64,000 nucleotides of DNA from Saccharopolyspora_D taberi (GTDB lineage Bacteria; Actinomycetota; Actinomycetes; Mycobacteriales; Pseudonocardiaceae), in the NCBI RefSeq assembly GCF_039534165.1, contig NZ_BAAAUX010000013.1:62001-126000 (forward strand), read 5' to 3'. This document shows, one piece after another, positions 11,259-19,762 of this stretch. The position numbers and the translations under genes are program-made. The notes beneath the pieces were generated by a model. The model searched no databases, was not told the origin of the DNA, and saw only the letters and a list, made by a program, of their open reading frames with translations. Position 1 is the first letter of the stretch. Each line of letters starts with the position of its first letter.

Positions 11259-11314
11259 GGGGAACAAGGGTACGGACCGGCCCCGTGCGGCTTGACACCA
11301 GGCGGGGAGGAACC

Positions 11315-12118
11315 TCAGGACCGGAAGTTGCGGTCGAAGACCAGCCGCAACCCGAGCAGCGTCAGGTCCGGGACGTGGTGGGAGATCGTGTCCGACTCGG
11401 TCACCACCAGCGGCGCGAGACCACCGGTGCCGAGCACCGTCGTCGGGCCGCCGTGGGTGGCCTCCAGCTCGGCGACGATCCGCCGCACCAGGCCGTCGAC
11501 CTGCCCCGCGAACCCGTAGAGGATCCCGGACTGGAGGCACTCGACGGTGTTCTTGCCGATCACCGACCGCGGCCGGACGAGCTCGACCTTGCGCAGCTGG
11601 GCGGCGCGGGAGGCCAGCGCGTCCAGCGAGATCTCGATGCCCGGCGCGAACGCGCCGCCGAGGAACTCGCCCTTCGCCGAGATCGCGTCGACGTTGGTCG
11701 AGGTGCCGAAGTCGACCACCACGCAGTTGGTCGAGTGCAGGTGGTGCGCGGCCAGGGTGTTGATCACCCGGTCGGCGCCGACCTCCTTCGGGTTGTCGAC
11801 CAGCAGCGGAACCCCCGTGCGGACCCCGGGCTCCACCACCACCCGCGGCACGTCGCCCCAGTACCGCCCGAGCATCACCCGCAGCTCGCGCAGCAGCGAC
11901 GGCACGGTGGACAGCGCCGAGATGCCGGTGATCTTGTCGACGTAGTCGCCGAGCAGGCCGCGCACGGTCAGCGCGAGCTCGTCGGCGGTCATCCGCGGCT
12001 CGGTGCGCATCCGCCAGTCGCGGACCAGCGTCGCGTCGGCCTGCTTGTCCTGCACCGCTTCGTCGGCGTAGAGGCCGAGCACGATGTTGGTGTTACCGAC
12101 GTCGATGGCGAGCAGCAC
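11315..12118 (-). CDS. coaX: Type III pantothenate kinase
   Basis: A 267-residue CoaX that phosphorylates pantothenate in the first step of coenzyme A synthesis. The ASKHA-fold phosphate-binding motif IDVGNTNIVLG opens the protein. NPKEVGADRVINTLAAHHL and VVVDFGTSTNVDAI carry the catalytic aspartate and second phosphate motif, and GTGGLAPLV is near the end. GTG 12118 with GGAAGA upstream is the start. It directly follows panC and panD, so three steps of the CoA pathway are encoded together. Confidence 0.96.
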   Translation of the reverse strand: MLLAIDVGNTNIVLGLYADEAVQDKQADATLVRDWRMRTEPRMTADELALTVRGLLGDYVDKITGISALSTVPSLLRELRVMLGRYWGDVPRVVVEPGVRTGVPLLVDNPKEVGADRVINTLAAHHLHSTNCVVVDFGTSTNVDAISAKGEFLGGAFAPGIEISLDALASRAAQLRKVELVRPRSVIGKNTVECLQSGILYGFAGQVDGLVRRIVAELEATHGGPTTVLGTGGLAPLVVTESDTISHHVPDLTLLGLRLVFDRNFRS

Positions 12119-12160
12119 CGGGTCTTCCTTCCACGCTTGGGTCCGCCGAGCGGCCCGGTC

Positions 12161-12652
12161 TCAGTGCTCCGGTTGCTGGAGCAGGGCGTCGAGCTTGGCC
12201 GCGTCGTCGGTCTCGGCCGCGGCCTCGGTGATCGCCGAGGTGACCGAGGCGGCGGTGCTGGCCAGCCCGGAACCGGCGGGCGCGTGCCCGGGGTCCTGGC
12301 CGCGCTCGACGACCTTGTTGTCGGCGTCGACGAAGACCACCTTCGGCCGGAAGCTGCGCGACTCCAGCTCGTCCATCACCCCGTAGGAGATCAGGATGAC
12401 CAGGTCACCGGGCTCGATCAGGTGCGCGGCGGCGCCGTTGATGCCGATCACGCCGGAGCCGCGCTCGCCGGTGATCACGTAGGTCTCCAGCCGGGCGCCG
12501 TTGGTGACGTCGACGATCGCGACCTGCTCGCCCTCCAGCAGGTCGGCGGCGTCCATCAGGTCCGCGTCGACGGTGACCGACCCGACGTAGTGCAGGTCGG
12601 CCTGGGTCACCGTGGCGCGGTGGATCTTGGACTTCAGCATCGTGCGGAACAT
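12161..12652 (-). CDS. panD: Aspartate 1-decarboxylase
   Basis: A 163-residue pyruvoyl-dependent decarboxylase making beta-alanine for pantothenate. The self-cleavage site Gly24-Ser25 (HYVGS) is present, as are the conserved K (MLKSKIHRA), the GERGSGVIGINGAAAHL loop and DLVILISYG. The C-terminus is about 25-30 residues longer than in classical PanD and ends in an Ala/Asp-rich tail. The start ATG 12652 has AGGAGGT about seven bases upstream. Spacing to panC is 22 bases. Confidence 0.97.
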   Translation of the reverse strand: MFRTMLKSKIHRATVTQADLHYVGSVTVDADLMDAADLLEGEQVAIVDVTNGARLETYVITGERGSGVIGINGAAAHLIEPGDLVILISYGVMDELESRSFRPKVVFVDADNKVVERGQDPGHAPAGSGLASTAASVTSAITEAAAETDDAAKLDALLQQPEH

Positions 12653-12674
12653 CGCAGACCTCCTTCGAGGGCCC

Positions 12675-13577
12675 TCACGGCGTCGGGGCGCCGCCCAGCA
12701 GCACCAGAGCGTTGTCGATGAGCCTGGTCTCGCCGACCTTCGCGGCGATCAGCAGGCGGGCCTCGCCTTCCGCGGGCGCGGGCCCGAGTTCGGTGTCGCG
12801 CAACTCCAGGTAGTCCACGTCCACCAGCGGTTCGGTGGCCAGCACCTCGCGGGCCGCCGCCAGCACCGCGTCCGCACCGGCGGAGCCGGCGTGCGCCCCG
12901 GCGGCCAGCGCCGCGGACAGCGCCAGCGCGGCGGAGCGCTGCTCGTCGGTGAGGTAGACGTTGCGCGAGGACAGGGCGAGCCCGTCGGCGGCGCGGACGA
13001 TCGGGATGCCCTGGATCGCGGCGTCCAGGTTCAGCTCCCGCGCCATCCGGCGGATCAGCACGAGCTGCTGGTAGTCCTTCTCGCCGAACAGCGCCAGGTC
13101 CGGGCGCACGATCCCGAGCAGCTTGGCCACGATCGTGAGCACCCCGGCGAAGTGCCCCGGCCTGCTCGCGCCCTCCAGCTGGTCGCCGAGCGGTCCGGGG
13201 TGGACGGTGATCTGCGGGTCGCCGCCGTAGATCTCCTCGTGGTCCGGGGCGAAGACCAGCTCCACGCCCTCGGCGCGCAGCGCGTCGACGTCGGCCTCGA
13301 ACGTGCGGGGGTAGCGGGTGAAGTCCTCGCCCTCCCCGAACTGCAGCGGGTTCACGAAGATCGACACCACCACGACGCTGTTGGTGTCCCGCCGGGCGCG
13401 ACGAACGAGCTCCAGATGGCCCTCGTGCAACGCGCCCATGGTGGGGACCAGAGAGATCCGGCGGCCGGTCGCGCGCAGCGCGCGGGTGACCTTCGCCAGC
13501 TCCGCCGGACGGCGGTGCACGGTCAGCGAACCCCGGGCGTACCCGGGGCCGGCGCCGGCGTTCTCGGCTGCGGTCAT
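12675..13577 (-). CDS. panC: Pantothenate synthetase
   Basis: A 300-residue ATP-dependent ligase joining pantoate and beta-alanine. Seen are the nucleotide motif VPTMGALHEGHLELVRRA (HxGH), FVNPLQFGEGEDFTRYPR, FGEKDYQQL and the LSSRNVYL motif with the conserved KMSKS-like serine/arginine. ATG 13577 overlaps the stop of the upstream reductase-like gene (ATGA) and is preceded by GGGGGAGG. Longer in-frame starts exist but overlap that gene. Translational coupling to it is likely. Confidence 0.97.
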   Translation of the reverse strand: MTAAENAGAGPGYARGSLTVHRRPAELAKVTRALRATGRRISLVPTMGALHEGHLELVRRARRDTNSVVVVSIFVNPLQFGEGEDFTRYPRTFEADVDALRAEGVELVFAPDHEEIYGGDPQITVHPGPLGDQLEGASRPGHFAGVLTIVAKLLGIVRPDLALFGEKDYQQLVLIRRMARELNLDAAIQGIPIVRAADGLALSSRNVYLTDEQRSAALALSAALAAGAHAGSAGADAVLAAAREVLATEPLVDVDYLELRDTELGPAPAEGEARLLIAAKVGETRLIDNALVLLGGAPTP

Positions 13578-14476
13578 GCCTCCCCCTCGTCCAGCGCTTC
13601 GCGCACCTCCACCGAGCGGTCCTCCCGCAGCGCACCGGACCGCACCGCGCGCTCGGCCGTCCGCTTCGCCAGCGCCCGGTACCCGGAGACCACTTCGGGG
13701 TCGGCGTCGCGGAGGGCGGCGAGGTGCTCCCGGACGGTACCGGCGTCGCCGCGCACCACCGGGCCGGTGATCGCGCGGTCGCCGAACCGCAGCGCGTTGT
13801 CCAGCGACGCCGACAGCAGCGGCGCCATGACCCGCTCCGGGATCTCGACACCGGCCGCGCGCAGCAGTTCCGCGCACTCGTTGACCAGTGTGACCAGGTG
13901 GTTCGCGCCGTGGGTGAGGGCGGCGTGGTACAGCTTCCTGGCGGTCTCGGGCACCCGGACCGGCTCCATGCCCAGCTCCAGCGCGAGCGCCTCCCCGACG
14001 CTCCAGCCCGCCTCGTCACCGGCGGCGGTGACGGCCATGCACGCGGTCGACAGCCGCTCGACGTCCTCGGCGCGCCCGGTGAAGGTCATGGCCGGGTGCA
14101 GCGCGAGCGGCAGCACCCCGATCTCGGCGGCGGGGGCGAGGACGTCGACGCCGTGGGCGCCGGAGGTGTGCACGACGATCTGCCCGGGGCGCAGGGATCC
14201 GGTGGCGACCAGACCGCGCGTCAGCCCGGGGATGGCGTCGTCGGGGACGGCGAGCAGGACCAGGTCGGCCTGCGCGGCGACCTCGTCGGGCGGCAGCACC
14301 GGCACACCGGGCAGCAGCTCTTCGGCGCGGCGCAGCGACGCGGCGGAGACCCCGGACACCGCGACCACCTGGTGGCCCGCGCGGAGCAGCGCCGCGCCCA
14401 GCACGGCACCGACCCGACCGGCGGAAACAACTCCGACCCGCAGCCGGGGGCCCTCTCCACGTCGAGGAGCAGCCAC
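13574..14476 (-). CDS. Rossmann-like and DUF2520 domain protein
   Basis: A 300-residue protein with an N-terminal NAD(P)-binding fold (RVGVVSAGRVGAVLGAALLRAGHQVVAVSG) and a C-terminal DUF2520 helical domain (LHPAMTFTG, YHAALTHGANHLVTLVNE). It is regularly encoded directly before panC in actinobacteria, and has been suggested to act as a ketopantoate-reductase-like or F420/NADP oxidoreductase-like enzyme; the reaction is not proven. The start is GTG 14476 with GGAGGACGAAC before it. Coupling to panC by four overlapping bases suggests a role in pantothenate synthesis. Confidence 0.85.
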   Translation of the reverse strand: MAAPRRGEGPRLRVGVVSAGRVGAVLGAALLRAGHQVVAVSGVSAASLRRAEELLPGVPVLPPDEVAAQADLVLLAVPDDAIPGLTRGLVATGSLRPGQIVVHTSGAHGVDVLAPAAEIGVLPLALHPAMTFTGRAEDVERLSTACMAVTAAGDEAGWSVGEALALELGMEPVRVPETARKLYHAALTHGANHLVTLVNECAELLRAAGVEIPERVMAPLLSASLDNALRFGDRAITGPVVRGDAGTVREHLAALRDADPEVVSGYRALAKRTAERAVRSGALREDRSVEVREALDEGEA

Positions 14477-14617
14477 GTTCGTCCTCCTGAGAACCGTTCC
14501 AGTCCCGTCTGCCGGGTACCGGACAGCAGCGCGAGAGTAGCCCGAAGTGGACGCGGCTGTGCCATCCGGGTGGCACGCCCCACACCGAAGCGGTCCTGCC
14601 GCTTCGGAAGCCTTTCC

Positions 14618-15862
14618 CTAGCGCCTCGGCGGTTTGCGGAGGTTCATCTGGGTCAGTTCGTGGATCTTGATCCGGGCCGTCTGGATGGCGTGCTGCGTGC
14701 CGGCGGCCGACCGGCGCGCCTGCTTGAGCTCCTCGATCAGCTTCTCCCGGCGGGCCCGCCGGACCGCGCTGGTCGTGCGCCCCTCCGACGCCCGGTGCTG
14801 GAGGAACGCCAGCTCGGTGACCGCGATCTGGTAGTCCCGCACCGCCTTCGCCGCCTCCGGCCCGGCGCTGCGGCGGACCTTGCGCAGCCAGCCGCGCCTG
14901 CCCGCCAGGCTCGCCAGCATGTCGACCTCGCTGCGCACGATCAGCCCGGCGCGTTGCAGCAGCGGCAGCTGCGCGGCGACGATCGTCTGCTCCCGCTTGC
15001 GCTGCCAGACCACGCCCCAGAAGGTGCCGAGGAAGATCGGGACCATGATCAGGAAGTAGATGTTGAGGAACTCCACGCCGCCGAGCAGCGTGGACGCGTT
15101 CCACACCGCGTGCAGCAGCACCGCCGCGAGGAAGCCGATCACCGGCCACAGCACCCGCAGCCGCTTGCTGCGGGTCCGGGACGCGAGCCCGATGCCGATG
15201 CCGACCATCGACGTGAACAGCGGGTGCGAGAACGGGGCGAGCACCCCGCGCAGGATGAACACCGCGACCACCCCGCCGCTGACCCCGCCGAGCCCGCCCT
15301 CGGCGAACGCCTTGCCGAAGTACAGGATGTTCTCGGTGAACGCGAACCCGGCCGCGGTCAGCGCCGCGTAGACGATGCCGTCGACCATGCCGTTGAACTC
15401 GGACCGGCGGCGGAACCACAGGCCCACCACGAACAGCGCCTTCGCCGCCTCCTCCACCAGCGGCGCCATCACCGCCTGGTTGAAGAACCGGTGGTCGTTG
15501 GCCCCCAGCAGCAGGTCGCCGAGGCCGGTCACGGCGTCGTTGAGCAGCAGCGCGCACGCGGTCGCGCCGCCCGCGCCCCACAGGAAGGCCCCGAGCAGCA
15601 GCAGCGGCGGTTCCGGTTCCCAGCGGTCGATCCACACGATGGCGGCGAAGACCACCCCGACCGGCAGCAGCGCGGCCACCGCGCCGACGAGCGCGGGCAG
15701 CACCCCGACTCTGGACGTGGTCACCCCGACCATCACCAGGCCGCAGATGCCGAGGACGATCAGGCCCGCGATCGGCCACCCGACGACGTGGTGCTTGCGG
15801 GTCTGGAGCCTGCGCGCCCCGGAGAGGTCGGATGCCGGTTCCCGAAGATCAGCAGTGGACAC
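14618..15862 (-). CDS. PrsW-family intramembrane metalloprotease
   Basis: A polytopic membrane protein of about 414 residues with the PrsW core at roughly residues 30-310. Conserved motifs are APLVEEAAKALFV (EExxK), GFAFTENILYFG (FxxxEN), SHPLFTSMVG and LLHAVWN, which form the membrane-embedded metal site. The C-terminal 110 residues are a basic, helical cytoplasmic tail (LIEELKQARRSAAGT). In Bacillus PrsW cuts an anti-sigma factor; the substrate here is unknown. The start is GTG 15862 (AGGG eight bases upstream); a TTG six bases further upstream is possible. It sits alone between the pan cluster and the repeat-rich gene. Confidence 0.85.
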   Translation of the reverse strand: MSTADLREPASDLSGARRLQTRKHHVVGWPIAGLIVLGICGLVMVGVTTSRVGVLPALVGAVAALLPVGVVFAAIVWIDRWEPEPPLLLLGAFLWGAGGATACALLLNDAVTGLGDLLLGANDHRFFNQAVMAPLVEEAAKALFVVGLWFRRRSEFNGMVDGIVYAALTAAGFAFTENILYFGKAFAEGGLGGVSGGVVAVFILRGVLAPFSHPLFTSMVGIGIGLASRTRSKRLRVLWPVIGFLAAVLLHAVWNASTLLGGVEFLNIYFLIMVPIFLGTFWGVVWQRKREQTIVAAQLPLLQRAGLIVRSEVDMLASLAGRRGWLRKVRRSAGPEAAKAVRDYQIAVTELAFLQHRASEGRTTSAVRRARREKLIEELKQARRSAAGTQHAIQTARIKIHELTQMNLRKPPRR

Positions 15863-15916
15863 GGACAAAACCCTAAAACGCGGACGCCGCCGCCGTTACC
15901 GGGCCACCGGGAAACG

Positions 15917-17248
15917 TCAGTCCTTCCGGCGGCGCCTGCGCTTGCCCTCGCCGTCCCCGCCGTAGGCGGCGAGCAGGTCGCTGACCGAGGTGCCCTCCGC
16001 GTGCGCACCGGCTTCGACCTGCGCGGACGCCGCAGCGGGCCGGGCCTTCGCACGTTCCGGCCGGGGCTGCTCGGCGGGACGGGGATCGCCACCCGATGGT
16101 TTGGTCCGCGCGGGCTGGGCCGGTTCCGGCCGCTCGTACTGCGCTTTGTCCCGCCGGGGCTGCTCGCCGCGGGCGGGCTGCTGCGGCTTGGGCCGCGGCG
16201 GCCGGGTCGGGGGCCTGCGCTGGTCGTCGACGCGGCCGATGATCTCGGTGTTGGCGACGGTTCCGGTCACCTTCCCGGTGACCCCGCCGTTGCCCCCGCC
16301 GCCATGCCCGGCAGACCCGCCGGAGGCATGTCCGGCGCTCCCACCGCTGCCATGCCCAGCTGTCCCGCCGCTGACGTGCCCAGCGGTCCCGCCGCTGGCA
16401 TGCCCAACGGTCTCACCGTTCACATACCCAGCCGTCCCGCCGCTGCCATGCCCGGCGGACCCGCCGCTGACGTGCCCAGCGCTCCCAGCGCTCACATGAC
16501 CAGCGGACCCGTCGTTCACATGACCAGCCGTCCCACCGGCGACATGCCCGGCGCTCCCACCGCTGCCATAACCAGCCGTCCCGCCGTTGACGTGCCCAGC
16601 GGTCTCGCCGTTCACATACCCAGCCGTCCCACCGCTGACGTAGTCGGAACCCCCGCCGCTGACGTGCCCGACGACCTGTCCGGTGGTGTGCCCGGCGGGC
16701 AGCTCCCGGCTCCAGCTCTGCTGCACCGCCTGGGCCTGGACCGCCTGCCCCTGGCCTGCCGGCCCGTGATCGGTCAGCGACCGCACCCGGGTGGACTCGG
16801 CGCGCAGCGCGATCCGCTCGAAGCGCTCGAACAGCACGTCCCCGCCGAGCATCTGCTCCAGGCTCTCCCGCAGGTTGCGCAGCTCCGCCTTCAGCGCCTG
16901 GATCTCGTTGTCGGACTCCTCGGCGGCCTTGCGCCGCGCCTCGGCCTCGGCTTCGGCCTCGAACTCGCGGCGCGCGGCGATCTCGCGCTCCAGCTCCAGC
17001 TCGTAGACCCGCTGCTGCTCGGCGGCGCGCCGGTCGTCGTCGGCGACGCGGCCGCGCAGGCGGGCCACCCCGAACGCGCCGATCAGCGCCGCCCACAGCG
17101 CCGCGACCAGCCCCAGCTTGAGCAGCCGGGAGTCGTCGCTGAGCACGAGGACCGCTGTCGCCGCGGCGGCCAGGAGCACCGCGCCGACCCACAGCGCCGT
17201 CGAGCCCCTCTCCCGGGGCGCTGGTTCGGGACTGCCACCGTCGGACAT
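15917..17248 (-). CDS. Membrane protein with octapeptide repeats (DUF6779-like)
   Basis: A 443-residue protein with two N-terminal membrane helices (ALWVGAVLLAAAATAVLVL and LGLVAALWAALIGAFGV). A long charged coiled coil follows (residues 65-150, DDDRRAAEQQRVYELELERE), then a Gly-rich tandem repeat of 15 octapeptides (residues 196-315) and a Pro/Arg-rich C-terminus ending in GKRRRRRKD. The N-terminal half looks like the DUF6779 proteins often found beside folK/DUF3180 in actinobacteria; that name is from memory. The last 30 residues (TSVSDLLAAYGGDGEGKRRRRRKD) are also a family-like motif. ATG 17248 is taken over an upstream GTG; the Shine-Dalgarno is weak. Function unknown; it probably belongs to cell-envelope or division scaffolding. 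Confidence 0.7.
   Translation of the reverse strand: MSDGGSPEPAPRERGSTALWVGAVLLAAAATAVLVLSDDSRLLKLGLVAALWAALIGAFGVARLRGRVADDDRRAAEQQRVYELELEREIAARREFEAEAEAEARRKAAEESDNEIQALKAELRNLRESLEQMLGGDVLFERFERIALRAESTRVRSLTDHGPAGQGQAVQAQAVQQSWSRELPAGHTTGQVVGHVSGGGSDYVSGGTAGYVNGETAGHVNGGTAGYGSGGSAGHVAGGTAGHVNDGSAGHVSAGSAGHVSGGSAGHGSGGTAGYVNGETVGHASGGTAGHVSGGTAGHGSGGSAGHASGGSAGHGGGGNGGVTGKVTGTVANTEIIGRVDDQRRPPTRPPRPKPQQPARGEQPRRDKAQYERPEPAQPARTKPSGGDPRPAEQPRPERAKARPAAASAQVEAGAHAEGTSVSDLLAAYGGDGEGKRRRRRKD
16304..16663 (-). repeat. 24-bp coding minisatellite (15 octapeptide units)
   Basis: Fifteen in-frame copies of an 8-residue unit, consensus (V/G)(S/N)GG(T/S)AG(H/Y). Variants include VNGETAGH, VNDGSAGH and ASGGTAGH. 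The unit length is a multiple of three, so gain or loss of units keeps the frame. Adjacent units differ at few bases, which points to recent expansion. Confidence 0.9.
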
Positions 17249-17351
17249 GGTCACCACGGTACCGGGCGTTTATCTGTTCGAGACCTGGTACCGAGCGAGC
17301 GGACTCCACTTTGATCGATTCGGACCAGCGGTGGTGCCGCCGGACGGGTGA

Positions 17352-17816
17352 TCATTCCTCGTCGTCGTAGGGCTCTTCCGGTTCGTCCGGGTTCCGCAGG
17401 CAGTTCTCCAGCCACAGCCCGGCGGCGACCAGGGCCGCCGCGCTGATCAGCCCGACCACCGCCGCGGCGGTGTCGGCGTTGGCCGCTTCCACGGTCGCGC
17501 GTTCCGGCAGCAGGTAGGCCAGCAGGCCGAGCCACACGCCGCCCATGATCGACCCGGCCAGCGACGACGCCTTCGCCAGCGCGACCGCGCGGGCCGCGGT
17601 AAGCGGCTCCACCGGCTCGGTGCCCGGCCTGCGCTTGATCCGCGGGCGCATCACCAGCGCCAGCACCAGGTCGACCAGCGCGATCAGCAGCAGCGTGCCG
17701 CCCGCCAGGACCGGCAGCTGCGGCAGCCCGCCGTAGACCAGCCGGACGACCAGGTAGACGAGCACACCCGGAACCAGGGCGGCGGCGATCAGCTGCCGGG
17801 GCTGGGTGAAGGACAT
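17352..17816 (-). CDS. DUF3180 membrane protein
   Basis: A 154-residue protein with four predicted membrane helices (LIAAALVPGVLVYLVVRLVY, LAGGTLLLIALVDLVLALVM, SIMGGVWLGLLAYLL, AAVVGLISAAALVAAGLWL). An acidic tail ends the protein (PDEPEEPYDDEE). It matches the DUF3180 family, which follows folK in most actinobacteria; here a divergent MerR gene has come between them. ATG 17816 has GGAGAG nearby. Function unknown; the constant neighbourhood suggests a link to folate synthesis or to the envelope. Confidence 0.85.
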   Translation of the reverse strand: MSFTQPRQLIAAALVPGVLVYLVVRLVYGGLPQLPVLAGGTLLLIALVDLVLALVMRPRIKRRPGTEPVEPLTAARAVALAKASSLAGSIMGGVWLGLLAYLLPERATVEAANADTAAAVVGLISAAALVAAGLWLENCLRNPDEPEEPYDDEE

Positions 17817-17877
17817 CTGCTCTCCGTGCCGTGGACCCACGCCTCCAGCATCCCACCCCCGCCGAGCAGAATCCGGC

Positions 17878-17899
17878 TTGAGTCTCCACCGACTGGAGA
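17878..17899 (+). promoter_or_regulatory. MerR-type operator and promoter
   Basis: A perfect inverted repeat TCTCCA-N5-TGGAGA (17883-17899) starts right after a TTGAGT-like -35 element (17878-17883), the placement usual for MerR-controlled promoters with long spacers. The merR ATG follows at 17910, so the regulator probably controls itself and perhaps the divergent DUF3180 gene. Confidence 0.65.
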
Positions 17900-17909
17900 G
17901 ACGAGGGTC

Positions 17910-18863
17910 ATGGACGTGGACGACACCAGGCTGTACACGATCGGCGAGCTGGCCCGGCGGACCGGGCTGAGCGTCAAGACGATCCGGTTCTACTCCGACA
18001 GCGGCGTGGTGCCGCCCGCCGACCGCACGCACTCCGGCTACCGGCTCTACGAGGTCTCCGCGATCTCCCGGCTGGAGCTGGTCCGCACCCTGCGCGAGCT
18101 GGGCGCGGGTCTCGACGAGGTGCGCAGCGTGCTGGCCAGGGACACCACGCTGCCCCAGCTGGCCGAAACGCACCTCGCGCTGGTCGAGCAGCAGATGCGC
18201 CTGCTGCGGACCCGCAGGGCGGTGCTGCGCGCGGTCGTGAAGCTCGGACGAACTACCGAAGAGGTGAGGCTCATGCACAAGCTGGCGCAGATGTCCGACG
18301 AGGAGCGCAACCGGCTCATCGACGAGTTCTGGGACGAGACGATCGCCGGTCTCAACGTCGACGCCGAGTTCATCGAGTGGATGCGCTCGGCCAAGCCCAA
18401 CCTGCCGGACGACCCGTCGTCGGAGCAGGTGGAGGCGTGGATCGAACTGGCGGAGATGGTCCAGGACCCCGACTTCCGCCGCACCGTCCGCGCGCTGAAC
18501 GAGCAGCAGGCCGCGCTGCGCGACAAGGGCACGCCGACCAGGATGCCCAGCCCGGAACGCGCGCGGCAGATGTGGGAGATCACCGACGCGGCCCGGATCG
18601 CGGCCGAGGCCGGGGTGTCCCCGGAATCGGAGCAGGCCAGGGAACTGGCCGACCGGATCGCGACGATGACCGCCGAGGACCAGGGCAGGCCGGACACCCC
18701 GGAGCACCGCGAGTCCCTCGCCTCCCAGTACTACGAGCAGCACGACGAGCGGCTGTCCCGCTACTGGGAACTGCTGGCGGCCATCAACGGCTGGGAATCG
18801 CACCCCACCACCGCGGCGGCGACGCAGTGGCTTGCCACCGCATTGCGAGCGAGCGTGCGGTAG
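17910..18863 (+). CDS. MerR-family transcriptional regulator
   Basis: A 317-residue MerR protein. The winged HTH reads YTIGELARRTGLSVKTIRFYSDSGVVPPADRTHSGYRLY, followed by the dimerisation coiled coil (LVRTLRELGAGLDEVRSVLARD). About 200 residues of helical C-terminal domain follow, with WIELAEMVQDPDFRRTVRALNEQ. No cysteine cluster is seen, so it is not a metal sensor of the classic type; an organic ligand is likely. ATG 17910 follows GACGAGGG and a MerR inverted repeat. Its insertion between folK and DUF3180 breaks the usual order, a sign of gain. Confidence 0.9.
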   Translation: MDVDDTRLYTIGELARRTGLSVKTIRFYSDSGVVPPADRTHSGYRLYEVSAISRLELVRTLRELGAGLDEVRSVLARDTTLPQLAETHLALVEQQMRLLRTRRAVLRAVVKLGRTTEEVRLMHKLAQMSDEERNRLIDEFWDETIAGLNVDAEFIEWMRSAKPNLPDDPSSEQVEAWIELAEMVQDPDFRRTVRALNEQQAALRDKGTPTRMPSPERARQMWEITDAARIAAEAGVSPESEQARELADRIATMTAEDQGRPDTPEHRESLASQYYEQHDERLSRYWELLAAINGWESHPTTAAATQWLATALRASVR

Positions 18864-18884
18864 TCGCTGTTATCAGCGGATCGT

Positions 18885-19379
18885 TCAACGCAGGACGAGA
18901 TCGTCCCGTCGGCGGACGGCGTCGATCTCGTCCTGCGGCAGCGCTTCCAGCAACGCCGCGACGGAACCCCGGCCGGGCAGCTGCGCGTCAGGATCGACCG
19001 CCAGCCACGGGATCAGCACCGTGGCCCGGTCGGGCGTTCCGGGGTGCGGCAGCAGCAGTTCCGGGTCGTCGCTGCGGACCTCGTCCACCGAGACCACGTC
19101 GACGTCCAGCGTGCGCGGGCCCCAGCGCTGCTCCCGCACGCGCTCGGCCGCGCGCTCCAGCTCCTGGCCGCGCCGCAGCCAACCCCAGTGATCGAGCTCT
19201 TCCGACTCGACGATCAGCACCGCGTTGAGGAAATCCGGCTGGTCGGTGACGCCCCACGGCGCCGTCTCGTACACCGGCGAAGCCGCGACCAGCACGTCGG
19301 CGAAGCCGTCGACCGCCAGCTTCAGGTACCCGAGCCGGTCGCCGAGGTTCGACCCCAGCGACAGCACCGCGCGGCTCAT
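18885..19379 (-). CDS. folK: 2-amino-4-hydroxy-6-hydroxymethyldihydropteridine diphosphokinase
   Basis: A 164-residue HPPK that transfers pyrophosphate to the pterin before DHPS. Family motifs are LSLGSNLGDR at the N-terminus, SPVYETAPWGVTDQPDFLNAV, the signature RWGPRTLDVDVV with the metal-binding DxD, and LLLPHP. Its ATG 19379 overlaps the folB stop (ATGA), which makes it the last gene of the translationally coupled folE-folP-folB-folK chain. Confidence 0.97.
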   Translation of the reverse strand: MSRAVLSLGSNLGDRLGYLKLAVDGFADVLVAASPVYETAPWGVTDQPDFLNAVLIVESEELDHWGWLRRGQELERAAERVREQRWGPRTLDVDVVSVDEVRSDDPELLLPHPGTPDRATVLIPWLAVDPDAQLPGRGSVAALLEALPQDEIDAVRRRDDLVLR

Positions 19380-19762
19380 GCCGCGTTCCCCCCGCGACCG
19401 CCGCGGCGGGACCGCCGGATCGTCACGGCCACGTCGGCGAAGGTCAGCGGAATGGGCGCCGACGGCTTGTGGATGGTCACCTCGGCGGCGTGGGCGCGCT
19501 CGTCGGACATGATGTCGTCGGCGATCTCGGCGGCCACCGTCTCGATCAGGTCCCGCGAGGGCCCCGCGACGATCGCCGCCGCGCGCTCGGCCAGCTCGCC
19601 GTAGTGCAGCGTCTGCTTCAGGTCGTCGTCCGCGGCGGCACCCGCGAGGTCGACCCAGACCGTGATGTCGACGAGGAAGTCCTGGCCGTCGCGCTTCTCG
19701 TGGTCGAAGACGCCGTGGTTTCCGCGCACCTTCAGCCCGGTCAACGTGATCCGGTCAGCCAA
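19376..19762 (-). CDS. folB: Dihydroneopterin aldolase
   Basis: A 128-residue FolB acting between FolE products and FolK. It shows ITLTGLKVRGNHGVFDHEKRDGQDFLVDITVWVD (with the conserved catalytic glutamate), LHYGELAERAAAIVAG and VTIHKPSAPIPLTFADVAVTI (catalytic lysine). The start is TTG 19762, preceded by GGAGGAG at ideal spacing. It overlaps the end of folP by eight bases and the start of folK by four. Confidence 0.96.
   Translation of the reverse strand: MADRITLTGLKVRGNHGVFDHEKRDGQDFLVDITVWVDLAGAAADDDLKQTLHYGELAERAAAIVAGPSRDLIETVAAEIADDIMSDERAHAAEVTIHKPSAPIPLTFADVAVTIRRSRRGGRGGNAA

Noticed and set aside
16304..16663. Possible CRISPR array
   Set aside because: Repeats are contiguous 24-mers without spacers and lie in frame in a protein gene.
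13724..17314. A 1196-codon open frame opposite the pan/PrsW/DUF6779 genes
   Set aside because: It spans three clear minus-strand genes and has no domain or ribosome site.
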